Assembly (NCBI RefSeq): GCF_020171625.1
Contig: NZ_JAIUZY010000014.1
Location: forward strand, 58,612 to 122,611
DNA from: Salipiger bermudensis
GTDB taxonomy: Bacteria > Pseudomonadota > Alphaproteobacteria > Rhodobacterales > Rhodobacteraceae
Reading direction: 5' to 3'
Length of the DNA: 64,000 bases
In this document: positions 17,452-26,115 of the stretch, piece after piece
Position numbering within the stretch: position 1 is the stretch's first letter
How the letters are laid out: each line of letters opens with the position of its first letter
The notes under the pieces: generated by a model
Databases searched by the model: none
Seen by the model: the letters and a program-made list of their open reading frames with translations, nothing else
What the model was told of the DNA's origin: nothing
Translations under genes and position numbers: made by a program

Positions 17452-18072
17452 ATGCTGCTGCTTGAATCGCCCCCGCCCGATCGTCACACCCTGTGGGAAG
17501 ACCTGCAGGCCATCCTTGTCGGCACCACGCTCGTGGCGCTGTCGATCCAGTTCCTGCGCGCCTCCGAGCTGTTCACCGGCCAGATCGCCGGCCTGTCGCT
17601 GGTGCTCTCCTACCCGACCGGCCTGCCGTTCGGGGCGATCTTCTTCGTTCTCAACCTGCCCTTCTACCTGCTGGCAATCAAACAGTTGGGCTGGCGCTTC
17701 ACGATCAAGAGCTTCCTGTCGGTGGCGCTGATGTCGGCCATCGCCGAGACGCTGCCGCTGGTGCTGACGATCAACCACCTGCACCCGGCGCTGGGGGCGA
17801 CGCTGTCGGGGATGCTGGCGGGCGTGGGCCTTCTGATGCTGTTCCGTCACGGCGCGACGCTGGGCGGCGTGGGCATCGTGGCGCTCTGGGCGCAGGACAC
17901 CAAGGGCATCAAGGCCGGCCACGTGCAGCTTGGCTTCGACCTGCTCGTCTTCCTGCTGGCGCTGTTCCTGTTCGACTGGGAGCGTGTGCTCTGGTCGCTT
18001 TTGGGCGCCGTGGTGCTCAATATCCTGATCACCGTGAACCACCGTCGCGACCGCTATATCGCCCGCTCCTGA
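17452..18072 (+). CDS. YitT-family membrane protein
   Basis: A 206-residue integral membrane protein with five or six hydrophobic segments. The pattern TGQIAGLSLVLSYPTGLPFG and the GATLGGVGIVALW segment match the YitT/DUF161 core. The function of this family is not established; transport has been suggested. It is separated from its left neighbour by a terminator and ends at a bidirectional terminator shared with the aldolase gene, so it is transcribed alone. Confidence 0.75.
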   Translation: MLLLESPPPDRHTLWEDLQAILVGTTLVALSIQFLRASELFTGQIAGLSLVLSYPTGLPFGAIFFVLNLPFYLLAIKQLGWRFTIKSFLSVALMSAIAETLPLVLTINHLHPALGATLSGMLAGVGLLMLFRHGATLGGVGIVALWAQDTKGIKAGHVQLGFDLLVFLLALFLFDWERVLWSLLGAVVLNILITVNHRRDRYIARS

Positions 18073-18091
18073 CCGGACCATCGAGGCAAGA

Positions 18092-18123
18092 AAAAACGCG
18101 CCGGGAGATCCCGGCGCGTTTTT
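18092..18123. terminator. Bidirectional terminator between convergent genes
   Basis: AAAAACGCGCCGGGA (18092-18106) and its exact complement (18109-18123) form a 15-bp stem with a 2-nt centre. The A-run on one side and T-run on the other serve the YitT gene on the plus strand and the aldolase gene on the minus strand. Confidence 0.9.
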
Positions 18124-18159
18124 CGTTTCCTACCGGCCCCGAGGGGCCGCAGGCCGCGC

Positions 18160-19053
18160 TCAGAGCGAGGCCTGATAGATCTTGTCGATGTTGCTGCCGA
18201 GCAGCGCGTTGAAATCGTCGTCCGACTGCTTCTTCGACAGGCCTTCGGCCAGCGCGCGGCTGAACGACGCGATCATCTTCGGCTGCTTGGCGAGCTTCTC
18301 GCAGGCCACGTCGGTCGAATACCCGCCCGAGAGCGCCACCACGCGCACCACGCGCGGATGATCGGCAAGCGTGTCGTACAGGCCATCGATGCTGGGGATC
18401 GTCAGCTTCAGCATGACGTCATCGCCTTCCGGCAGCGCGTCGAGATGCTTGGCGATCTCGGTCTTCAGCATCTCCTCGGCCTCGGCCTTGGTGGGGGAGT
18501 TGATGTCGACCTCGGGCTCGATGATCGGCACCAGACCGGCGGCAACCACGGTCTTGCCAAGCTCGAACTGCTGGTCGACCACTGCCTTGATGCCCTCGGC
18601 ATTGGCCTCGTGGATCACCGAACGCTCCTTGGTGCCGAAGATGCCGAAGCTCTCCTTGGCTTCCTTGAGCAGATCTTCGATGCCGGGCATCGGCTTCATC
18701 AGCTGCACGCCGTTTTCCTTGTCGGCAAGGCCCTTGTCGATCTTCAGGAACGGAACGACGCCGCGCTTTTCCCACAGGTACTGCGCGGTCGGAATGCCCT
18801 CGACCTCGCCGCGCATGGTGCGCTCGAAGAGGATCGCGCCAAGCACCTTGCCGTCGGTGAAGTCCGGGGCGGTGATGATGCGAGTGCGCATCTTGTGGAT
18901 CTCGCCGAACATCTCGGCTTCGCCGTCATATTCGTTCTCTTCGACACCGTATTGCAGCAGCGCCTTGGGGGTGGACCCGCCCGACTGGTCCAGCGCCGCG
19001 ATAAAGCCCTGACCGGTCGACATCTTTGTCTTCTGCTCTTCGAAAACGCTCAT
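18160..19053 (-). CDS. fba: Fructose-bisphosphate aldolase, class I
   Basis: A 297-residue Schiff-base aldolase of the short bacterial class I type. Recognisable blocks are GFIAALDQSGGSTPKAL, PFLKIDKGL, GLVPIIEPEVD and the MLKLTIPS segment. The ATG at 19053 is chosen over an upstream codon at 19098 because it gives the family N-terminus and follows GGGAGAGG. It cleaves fructose-1,6-bisphosphate to glyceraldehyde-3-phosphate and dihydroxyacetone phosphate, or runs in reverse in gluconeogenesis. Two operator-like sites precede it (19139-19167). Confidence 0.9.
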   Translation of the reverse strand: MSVFEEQKTKMSTGQGFIAALDQSGGSTPKALLQYGVEENEYDGEAEMFGEIHKMRTRIITAPDFTDGKVLGAILFERTMRGEVEGIPTAQYLWEKRGVVPFLKIDKGLADKENGVQLMKPMPGIEDLLKEAKESFGIFGTKERSVIHEANAEGIKAVVDQQFELGKTVVAAGLVPIIEPEVDINSPTKAEAEEMLKTEIAKHLDALPEGDDVMLKLTIPSIDGLYDTLADHPRVVRVVALSGGYSTDVACEKLAKQPKMIASFSRALAEGLSKKQSDDDFNALLGSNIDKIYQASL

Positions 19054-19138
19054 GAGGAACCCTCTCCCATGGTGAAAAATCCGTGTTGCCAATGGCATAT
19101 CGCAAGCAATTTGAGATGGGTAGGCGAAAGACGGAGGT

Positions 19139-19167
19139 TTAACGCTAACGTCCGTCGTTAACGTTCA
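19139..19167. promoter_or_regulatory. Tandem CG-centred operator-like sites before fba
   Basis: TTAAC-GCTAA (19139-19148) and TTAAC-GTTCA (19058 bases onward at 19158-19167) are imperfect palindromes centred on CG and 19 bp apart, 86-115 bp before the aldolase start; together they form a larger near-palindrome at 19141-19165. CG-centred sites are typical for LacI-family regulators. CceR, the LacI-type regulator of central carbon metabolism in Rhodobacter, is a plausible binder, from memory only. Confidence 0.4.
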
Positions 19168-20526
19168 GCCCCGGCGACGCTCAACCCGCAGGTGAATGCC
19201 GTCGCGGGCGCGGACGGTCAGAAAGGCGACCGGCTCGGGCACCTCTTCGGGCAGCGCGGTGAGTTTGAGATCGCGCAGGATCAGCGACAGCATCAGCACG
19301 CCCTCGACCATGGCAAAGCCCGCCCCGGTGCAGACCCGCGCCCCGGCCGAGAACGGCATGTAGGCCTCGCGCGCACATGTGCGGCCATTCTCCGTGCCCC
19401 AGCGCGCCGGGTCGAACCCGTCGGGATTGTCCCACAGCCGCGCCTGGCGGTGCTGGTGCCACGGGCTCAGCACGATCTGCGCGCCCTTGGGCAGGTCGCG
19501 GTCGCGGAACCGCTCCGGGCAGGTCGTCTCGCGCACCATCATCGGCACCGGCGGGTAAAGCCGCAGCGTCTCGCGGAACACGTCGCGCGAGAGCTTCAGC
19601 CTGGCGATGTCGGCGAACTCCGGCGCCTCGCCCAGAAGCTGCGCCTCCTCGGCCAGCCGGTCCTGCCAGTCGGGATGGGTTGCCACGAGGTAGAGCGCCC
19701 AGGACAGCGCCGAGGCCGAGGTTTCGTGCCCGGCAAGGAAGAAGATCGCCACCTGATCGACCATCTCCTCGGTCGAGAAGGTATCGCCGGTCTCGGGATC
19801 GGCGGTGGTCATGATCTTGGTGGCCAGATCGTCCGGCGCGGTGCCGGCCTCGATCTCGGCCTGCCGGCGCTCGCACAGCGCGGTGATCAGCCCGCGGATG
19901 CGCTTCGCCGCGGCCTTGGTGTCGGACCGGAAGAAGCGCGGCATCCAGCGCGGCAGCGGCAGGAAGGCGGCAAGGTTGAGGATCGGCTGGGTGCGCTGGT
20001 AGGCGCGGAACTCGTGGAAGACCTGCGCCGCGAGGTCGTCCTCGATGGGGATGGAGAACAGCGTGCGGAAGATGATGTCGGCGGCGGCGTGGCTGGTCTG
20101 CTCCTCGATCTCGACGGTCTCCCCGGCGCGTGCGGAGAGCCGCGCCAGCGCCGCCTGGCTCGCGGCCCACATCGCCGGATAGGTCTCGCGCAGGCGTCCG
20201 CCCTCGAAGGCCGGGTCGATGATGCGCCGCTGGCGCTGCCACTGCGCGCCATTGGTCAGGAAGACCGACTCTCCGAGCAAAGGCCGCAAGCCCTCCGAGA
20301 TGCGCGCCGACTTGGGAAAATCGAGCGGCCGGTCCTTCAGCACCGTCTTCACCAGATCGGGCTGGTTGACGAGGTAGGAGCGAAAGAACGGCGTGCGAAA
20401 CTCGGCCATCCACGCGCGGTAGAGCCGCTCCGGCTGGGCCGAGAGCAGGTCCTGCCGGAACAGCTTGAGGTAGCGCCAGAGCGAGACCTTGTCGGGGCGG
20501 GAGGCGGGTTTCGGCGGCAGGGTCAT
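19165..20526 (-). CDS. Cytochrome P450
   Basis: A 453-residue haem monooxygenase. The I-helix oxygen-activation motif AGHETSAS, the K-helix ExxR (ETLRLYPPVP) and the haem-binding loop FSAGARVCTG with ligand C399 are all intact. ATG 20526 overlaps the stop of the upstream hydrolase gene (ATGA), so the two are translated together. No ferredoxin or reductase gene is adjacent, so electrons must come from elsewhere. The overall pattern (AGHETSAS, FSAGARVCTGAGFA) resembles CYP102/CYP4-like fatty-acid hydroxylases more than camphor-type enzymes; the substrate is not known. Confidence 0.92.
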   Translation of the reverse strand: MTLPPKPASRPDKVSLWRYLKLFRQDLLSAQPERLYRAWMAEFRTPFFRSYLVNQPDLVKTVLKDRPLDFPKSARISEGLRPLLGESVFLTNGAQWQRQRRIIDPAFEGGRLRETYPAMWAASQAALARLSARAGETVEIEEQTSHAAADIIFRTLFSIPIEDDLAAQVFHEFRAYQRTQPILNLAAFLPLPRWMPRFFRSDTKAAAKRIRGLITALCERRQAEIEAGTAPDDLATKIMTTADPETGDTFSTEEMVDQVAIFFLAGHETSASALSWALYLVATHPDWQDRLAEEAQLLGEAPEFADIARLKLSRDVFRETLRLYPPVPMMVRETTCPERFRDRDLPKGAQIVLSPWHQHRQARLWDNPDGFDPARWGTENGRTCAREAYMPFSAGARVCTGAGFAMVEGVLMLSLILRDLKLTALPEEVPEPVAFLTVRARDGIHLRVERRRG

Positions 20527-21782
20527 GGCGCGGTCGAGGTGAATTTCGACACCGCGACGTCGATGCGGCTGGCCGAGGGCGGGCGCCCGGCATAGCGGGT
20601 GGCGAGGCTGAGCGGCCCGGCGGTGATCTGGAAATAATCGTAGTCGCGCGGCGCGTCGAAGGCGCAGAGATACTGGAAATGCAGCCGGAAAAAGCGCCAG
20701 CGCAGCGCCTTCCAGCGCTCGGGGCTGAGCGCGCGGGTGAACTGGGCCGAGAACACCAGCGGCCAGCGCTTGTCCGCAGACGCCACCCCCGAGACCGACA
20801 CCGGATCGCAGAGTGCGAAGGCACAGCCGTCGCCGGGAGCGGTGACGTCGACCCATGTGAGCTCGTCCCGGGCCGAGAGGAAGGCGAGATCGGCGCGCAG
20901 CCGCCACGCGTCGCGCAGGAACGAGACCATCGGCACCACCTGCCCGAGGCTCAGGAACGCCAAACGCGGGCCGTGGTCTGGCACCCGGCCCTGCCGGATC
21001 AGGTCCGACAGGATCGAGACCGCCAGATGCGCGCCCGAGCTGTGGCCGACCACCAGAACCTCGTCCACGTCGTCGCCAAGCGCGTCGGCAATCGCATCGG
21101 TGAAGCCGGCCATGCGCGCCTCGAGCTCGGGCGGGTTGGCGCCGCGATGCTGGGCCGAATAGGCGTAGTCGTGCATCAGGTAATAGGCGAAGAGCTTGCC
21201 GTCCTTGGCCTTGAACCAGCGCAGCAGCCAGACCGCGGCCGCGGCCCCCGCGAGGACGCCGCCGATATCGGCAAAGACGCCCAGCCACGGGCGCAGAAGC
21301 CCGACCACATAAGCCACGCCCCAGAGCAGCAGCAGCGCCAGCACAAGCTGCCCGAGCAGCATCCCCACCGGGTAGAGCGCCGCGATCACAGGCCCCTTGC
21401 GCAGCCGCATCAGCCGCCTGAGCGCTCCGGTCGCGATGTATTCCCACGCGGTGCGAATGAGCTGGAGATAGGTGGCGGGGATGCTCGTCGACATGCTGTC
21501 GCGCACGATGTCGGACCAGACCAGAACCTCGACCTCGGCCGCGACCTCGGCGCCGTCGATCTGCGCCGCCACCCGCCAGCCATAATGATTGCCGCCAGCG
21601 CCCGGCGTCAGCGCGATCTCGTAGCCCGAGATCCGCGCCTGCGCGGCGCCTTCCTTGCGGTAAAGCTCACGGTAGCGGCGCGGATGGATGGGATCATAGC
21701 CCGGGATGTAGAACACCCGGCGCCGCCGCACCTCCTGCGCCGCCTCCGGCGCGCCTTCTGCCTGCGGGTCGTTGCCGATCAT
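20523..21782 (-). CDS. Membrane-anchored serine hydrolase, coupled to the P450
   Basis: A 419-residue protein that I do not recognise as a named family. The N-terminal part starts with FYIPGYDPIHPRRYRELYR, two hydrophobic segments follow at about 125-185, and the C-terminal half carries a lipase-type nucleophile elbow GHSSG (S248). Ends such as FSAQFTRALSPERWKALRW and CAFDAPRDYDYFQIT are distinctive. ATG 21782 is preferred because longer versions would run into the ccdA coding region. Its stop overlaps the P450 start by 4 nt, implying that hydrolysis of an ester or acyl chain and oxidation may act on the same lipid-like substrate; that is an inference. Confidence 0.65.
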   Translation of the reverse strand: MIGNDPQAEGAPEAAQEVRRRRVFYIPGYDPIHPRRYRELYRKEGAAQARISGYEIALTPGAGGNHYGWRVAAQIDGAEVAAEVEVLVWSDIVRDSMSTSIPATYLQLIRTAWEYIATGALRRLMRLRKGPVIAALYPVGMLLGQLVLALLLLWGVAYVVGLLRPWLGVFADIGGVLAGAAAAVWLLRWFKAKDGKLFAYYLMHDYAYSAQHRGANPPELEARMAGFTDAIADALGDDVDEVLVVGHSSGAHLAVSILSDLIRQGRVPDHGPRLAFLSLGQVVPMVSFLRDAWRLRADLAFLSARDELTWVDVTAPGDGCAFALCDPVSVSGVASADKRWPLVFSAQFTRALSPERWKALRWRFFRLHFQYLCAFDAPRDYDYFQITAGPLSLATRYAGRPPSASRIDVAVSKFTSTAP

Positions 21783-21853
21783 CCCTGCCCTCTTTTCGCG
21801 ATCCTGTCGCGAACCGCCCGCAAGGGCAAGACCGGGGACGGCACTGGGCCGCG

Positions 21854-22606
21854 TCAGCCCAGCTCGCCAAGCGCAGGGAAGGTCTCGAGCAGCCAGAACG
21901 AGAAGGCCGAGAACGCCCCGGTGAGCAGCGCAAGACCGACCGCGATGAGCAGCACGCCCATCACCTTCTCGATCAGCCCCATGTGCCGCTTGAGCCGGTT
22001 CATCACGCCCATGGCGCGGCTCAGGAACACCGCCGCCAGAAGGAACGGCAGGCCGAGCCCCGCGGCATAGACCGCCAGAAGCGCCGTGCCCCGCGCCACC
22101 GAGGCCTCGGACGCCGCCATCGACAGGATCGCCCCAAGCTGCGGCCCGATGCAGGGCGTCCAGCCGAAGGCGAAGGCCAGCCCGAGGATATAGGCGCCGA
22201 AGGCCGAGCCGCCGGTCTCGCCGGTCTCGATCCGGGCCTCGCGGTCGAGGAAGGGAATGCGGAAGACGTGCAGGAAATGCAGCCCGAAGACGATCACCAC
22301 CACGCCCGAGATCCGCGCCAGAAGGATCTGGTTCTGCAGGAAGAACATGCCCAGCCACGACGCGGTGAAGCCCAGCAGCACGAAGACCGTACTGAGCCCC
22401 AGAACGAAGAACAGCGCCGCGGTGAAGGCGCGCAGCCGTGCGCGGCCACCGGCCTCCATCTCGGCGATCGAGACGCCGGACATGAAGGCCAGATAGGGCG
22501 GCACGATAGGCAGCACGCAGGGGCTCAGAAAAGAGATGATCCCCGCAGCAAGCGCCACGAACATGGCCGGCAGAAGGCTGGCGTCGATAAGGTCGATTCC
22601 GAACAT
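21854..22606 (-). CDS. ccdA: Cytochrome c biogenesis protein CcdA
   Basis: A 250-residue protein with six transmembrane segments. The two conserved cysteine motifs are FLSPCVLPIVPPY in the first helix and GWTPCIGPQLGA in the fourth. It carries reducing equivalents from cytoplasmic thioredoxin across the membrane to periplasmic thiol proteins used in haem attachment. The start at 22606 gives the family N-terminus. It is 71 bp upstream of the hydrolase/P450 pair on the same strand and may share a transcript with them. Two c-type cytochromes are encoded at 48694-50055. Confidence 0.9.
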   Translation of the reverse strand: MFGIDLIDASLLPAMFVALAAGIISFLSPCVLPIVPPYLAFMSGVSIAEMEAGGRARLRAFTAALFFVLGLSTVFVLLGFTASWLGMFFLQNQILLARISGVVVIVFGLHFLHVFRIPFLDREARIETGETGGSAFGAYILGLAFAFGWTPCIGPQLGAILSMAASEASVARGTALLAVYAAGLGLPFLLAAVFLSRAMGVMNRLKRHMGLIEKVMGVLLIAVGLALLTGAFSAFSFWLLETFPALGELG

Positions 22607-22699
22607 GGGCCTTCGATAGAAGATAACCCCACCGGCGTCACGCGGCACAGGGTCACATCCCCGTAGGCGTGCTGAAACGTCGCTCGGATGCTGCAACGA

Positions 22700-22732
22700 C
22701 AAACGGCCCCGGAGCATCTCCAGGGCCGTTTG
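22700..22732 (-). terminator. Terminator downstream of rne
   Basis: CAAACGGCCC (22700-22709) pairs perfectly with GGGCCGTTTG (22723-22732), with an inner GGAG-CAT-CTCC helix. The hairpin lies 24 nt after the rne stop on the minus strand. Confidence 0.7.
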
Positions 22733-22755
22733 CAGTGTGTGTCCGTGGGACGGGC

Positions 22756-25620
22756 TTAGCGCCCGATCGACCACCAGCCGCGACGCTTGGGCTTGCCATC
22801 GTCCTCGGCCTCGGCGGTCTCGGAGATGGTCTCGGGCTCCGCTTTCGGGGCCGGCTCCGGCGCAGGCTCAGCCTCGGGCGTCTCGGCAGCGGCGGGCGTC
22901 GCCTCTTCGGTCGGCTCCGGCGCAGGTTCTGCCTCGGGGGCCTCTGCGGCGGGCGCGGGCTCGGGTGCGGGCTGCACCTCGGGCTCGACCTTTGCGGGCG
23001 CCTCGGTGGCCTCGGCCTCGGGCTGCGCTTCGGACACGGCTGCGCCCTCGGCCTGCGGCTCGGGAGCCGCCGCATCCTCGGCTGCGGGTGCCGGCTCGGC
23101 GGCCTCGACCACGGCGGCGCCGGTGGTGTCTGCCTCACCCGCTGCGATCTCGTCCGCGGAGGTTTCGGTCACCGCATCCGCCTTGGGCTTGCGCGAGCGC
23201 GACCGGGTGCGGGTCCGCTTGGGCTTGGCCGGTGCATCGTCGGTTTCGGTCGGAGCGACCTCTTCGGAGGTTGCGTCGCCGGAGGCTTCGACCGGCGCCT
23301 CGGACGGAGCGTCCTTGCCGGCCTCTCCGTTGTCGTCGTCCCCGTTGCCCGAGTCGTTGCCTGCGTCGTCATCAGAGCCGGTGTCGGAGCCGTTCTCGCC
23401 CTCGCCGTTCGACTTCTTGGACCGCGAGCGGCGGCGACGGCGGCGGCGCTTCTTGGGCTTGCCCTCGTCGTCACCGTTTTCGCCGTTCTCACCGCGATCG
23501 CCGTTGCTCTCGGAGTCGGTGTCCGCCTCGGACCCGGTCGCGCCGGTGTCCTCGGCGGTCTCGTCCTCGTCCTCCTCGGCGAGCGCATCCTCGTCGATCT
23601 GGTCCATCAGCGAGGTGTCGACCGACACCACCGGTGCCAGAACCTCGGCGACGTTGCGGGTGGCGGTCTTGAACTTCTCCATGGTGAAGTCCGGCGAGAC
23701 CAGATGCAGGTCGCCCTCGATGCGCACGGCCATGCCGTAGCGCGCCTCGATCATCGCGACATGCTCGCGCTTCTGGTTCATCAGGTAGTTGGCGATGCCC
23801 ACCGGCACCTTGACCAGAACCTCGCGCGAGCGGCGGCGGGTGCCCTCTTCCTCGATCTGGCGCAGGATGTTGAGCGCCATGTTGTCGTCAGAGCGGATCA
23901 GACCGGTGCCGTGGCAGGCCGGGCACGGCTGCGTGGTGGCCTCGATCATGCCGGGGCGCAGACGCTGGCGCGACATCTCGAGCAGGCCGAAGCCGGAGAT
24001 CCGGCCGACCTGGATGCGGGCGCGGTCGGTCTTGAGCTTGTCCTTGATCTTCTTCTCGACAGCGGCGTTGTTCTTGCGCTCTTCCATGTCGATGAAGTCG
24101 ATCACGATCAGGCCGGCGAGATCGCGCAGACGCAGCTGGCGGGCCACCTCCTCGGCGGCCTCGAGGTTGGTCTTGAGCGCGGTCTCCTCGATCGAACCTT
24201 CCTTGGTGGCCCGGCCGGAGTTGACGTCGATCGCCACCAGCGCCTCGGTCACGCCGATGACGATGTAGCCGCCGGACTTGAGCTGTACCGTCGGGTTGAA
24301 CATCGAGCTCAGGTAGCTTTCGACCTGATAGCGCGCGAAGAGCGGCATCGGGTCGGCGTAATGCTTCACGTTCTTGGCATGGGACGGCATGATCATCTTC
24401 ATGAAGTCCTTGGCGATGCGGTAGCCGCGCTCGCCTTCCACGTGAACCTCGTCGATCTCGCGGTTGTAGAGGTCGCGGATCGAGCGCTTGATGAGGTCGC
24501 CTTCCTCGTAGATCTTGGCCGGCGCGACGCTTTGCAGCGTGAGGGCGCGGATCTGCTCCCACAGGCGCTGCAGGTATTCGTAATCGCGCTTGATCTCGGT
24601 CTTGGTGCGCTTGGCCCCGGCGGTGCGGATGATCAGGCCGGCGCCCTTGGGCACGTCGATCTCGGTCGCGATCTGCTTGAGCTTGGAGCGGTCGGCGGCG
24701 TTGGTGATCTTGCGCGAGATGCCACCGCCACGGGCGGTGTTCGGCATCAGCACGCAGTAACGGCCAGCCAGCGACAGGTAGGTGGTCAGCGCCGCGCCCT
24801 TGTTGCCGCGCTCTTCCTTGACCACCTGCACCAGCATGATCTGGCGGACCTTGATGACTTCCTGGATCTTGTACTTGCGCGGCCGCGGCTTGCGCTTGGG
24901 CCGGATCTCTTCCTCGGTGTCGTCATCGGCGACCGACTCGATGCTGTCCTCGCGGCCGGCGTGATCGTCGCCGTCCTCGTCATCCTCGTCGCTGTCGTCC
25001 GCATCGTCGTCGGAGACATCGTCAAACGCCGCGTCGGCGGCGGGCGCCTCGTTGTCCTGCGCGGTGGTCTCGGCCACGGCCTCCTCGCCCGCCTGCGCGT
25101 CCGGCGCGGCGACGGTGTCGGTGGTCTCGGCAGTCCCCTGCGACGCGTCCTCGGAGATCTCGTCCTCGCCGAGGTCGATGGTCTCCATGCCCTTGATCTC
25201 GGACGGATCGGCGCTGGCGGTCTTGTCCTCCGAGCGGGCCTTCTCGGCCTTCGAGGACGTGCGGGAGCGCGAGCGCCGCGACCGCGAGCGCTTGGATTTG
25301 GGCTGGTCTTCCTCTTCCTCGGCCTCGGCGGCGAGCGCCGCCTCTTCTTCCATCAGGGCCTGACGGTCGGCGACCGGGATCTGGTAATAATCGGGGTGGA
25401 TCTCGGAGAATGCGAGGAACCCGTGGCGGTTGCCGCCGTAATCCACGAAGGCCGCCTGGAGCGACGGCTCGACGCGGGTGATCTTCGCGAGATAGATATT
25501 GCCGGCTAATTGCCGCTTGTTCTCCGATTCAAAGTCGAATTCCTCGACCTTGTTTCCGTCCACCACCACGACGCGGGTTTCCTCCGCGTGGGTGGCGTCG
25601 ATGAGCATCTTCTTTGCCAT
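22756..25620 (-). CDS. rne: Ribonuclease E
   Basis: A 954-residue endonuclease that starts mRNA decay and processes rRNA and tRNA. The start is MAKKMLIDATHAEETRVVVV. The S1 domain (about 35-280) is interrupted at about 90-248 by some 160 low-complexity residues rich in Asp/Glu with an SR/KR patch. The catalytic core has the metal-binding AIDVNSGR and LIVIDFIDME segments and the zinc-link PCPACHGTG. From about 690 the protein is disordered: an acidic run, an [17 protein letters not shown] basic RNA-binding patch, then a long Ala/Pro/Glu tail ending KPKRRGWWSIGR, likely contact sites for degradosome partners. The insertion and tail are in keeping with alphaproteobacterial RNase E. Confidence 0.93.
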   Translation of the reverse strand: MAKKMLIDATHAEETRVVVVDGNKVEEFDFESENKRQLAGNIYLAKITRVEPSLQAAFVDYGGNRHGFLAFSEIHPDYYQIPVADRQALMEEEAALAAEAEEEEDQPKSKRSRSRRSRSRTSSKAEKARSEDKTASADPSEIKGMETIDLGEDEISEDASQGTAETTDTVAAPDAQAGEEAVAETTAQDNEAPAADAAFDDVSDDDADDSDEDDEDGDDHAGREDSIESVADDDTEEEIRPKRKPRPRKYKIQEVIKVRQIMLVQVVKEERGNKGAALTTYLSLAGRYCVLMPNTARGGGISRKITNAADRSKLKQIATEIDVPKGAGLIIRTAGAKRTKTEIKRDYEYLQRLWEQIRALTLQSVAPAKIYEEGDLIKRSIRDLYNREIDEVHVEGERGYRIAKDFMKMIMPSHAKNVKHYADPMPLFARYQVESYLSSMFNPTVQLKSGGYIVIGVTEALVAIDVNSGRATKEGSIEETALKTNLEAAEEVARQLRLRDLAGLIVIDFIDMEERKNNAAVEKKIKDKLKTDRARIQVGRISGFGLLEMSRQRLRPGMIEATTQPCPACHGTGLIRSDDNMALNILRQIEEEGTRRRSREVLVKVPVGIANYLMNQKREHVAMIEARYGMAVRIEGDLHLVSPDFTMEKFKTATRNVAEVLAPVVSVDTSLMDQIDEDALAEEDEDETAEDTGATGSEADTDSESNGDRGENGENGDDEGKPKKRRRRRRRSRSKKSNGEGENGSDTGSDDDAGNDSGNGDDDNGEAGKDAPSEAPVEASGDATSEEVAPTETDDAPAKPKRTRTRSRSRKPKADAVTETSADEIAAGEADTTGAAVVEAAEPAPAAEDAAAPEPQAEGAAVSEAQPEAEATEAPAKVEPEVQPAPEPAPAAEAPEAEPAPEPTEEATPAAAETPEAEPAPEPAPKAEPETISETAEAEDDGKPKRRGWWSIGR

Positions 25621-25945
25621 GTTGTCCGTCTGCACGGCGCAAGCTCGCTCTGCCCTGGCGGGCGGAGACGGGTTGCAGCGTGGCTTGTCTGGGCGAGTTG
25701 CGGCGTGCAGGCACGGGAAGGCAATCTGCCTTCGCCCGGGTGCCTCATCTGCGTCGCACGCGTCATCGCGGTTCTTCTCCGACGCTCGTCCGCGTATCGC
25801 GTCCGGCGCCTGTTTGCAGCCCGTCGCCGATGAGCGGTCCGGGCGGTCTTCGGGTGGCCTTGCGGCCCGATCGGTCTGCGCCGGGTCCTTTGTCGGGGAC
25901 GCGCCGTCGCAGCGAAACTCTGGGGCTGCCGTCACGCGGAAGCCT
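25621..25945 (-). other. Long rne 5' leader
   Basis: About 325 nt separate the proposed rne promoter from its ATG, and no gene is encoded in it. It can form local hairpins, for example GAAGGCA-GAT-TGCCTTC (minus strand). RNase E in Escherichia coli autoregulates through its 5' leader; a similar role here is inferred from length and structure only. Confidence 0.4.
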
Positions 25946-25952
25946 ATCCGAC

Positions 25953-25982
25953 AGCATAAGGGAAGGGGTGTGGAAAAGACAA
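25953..25982 (-). promoter_or_regulatory. Possible rne promoter
   Basis: On the minus strand, TTGTCT (25982-25977) and TATGCT (25958-25953) are separated by 18 bp, a sigma-70-like arrangement in an AT-richer stretch. This would start transcription near 25946. Confidence 0.4.
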
Positions 25983-26115
25983 TATGCAATGTGAACACCG
26001 GCGGAGTTCGCGTGCCGCGGCGTCGAAAGGCGATGCAACTTCCAAGCCCTGCCCGCGTTGTGCCCCGAATGCCCGGCAACGGGCGCTTTGCAAGACAGAC
26101 GGAAAGGACGTTCAG

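Noticed and set aside
17091..17453. A 120-residue minus-strand frame between icd and the YitT gene
   Set aside because: Cys/Arg-rich, no recognisable feature, overlaps the promoter region of the YitT gene.
22756..23600. Long plus-strand frames opposite the rne C-terminal region
   Set aside because: They mirror the repetitive Glu/Ala/Arg coding sequence of rne and have no start signals of their own.
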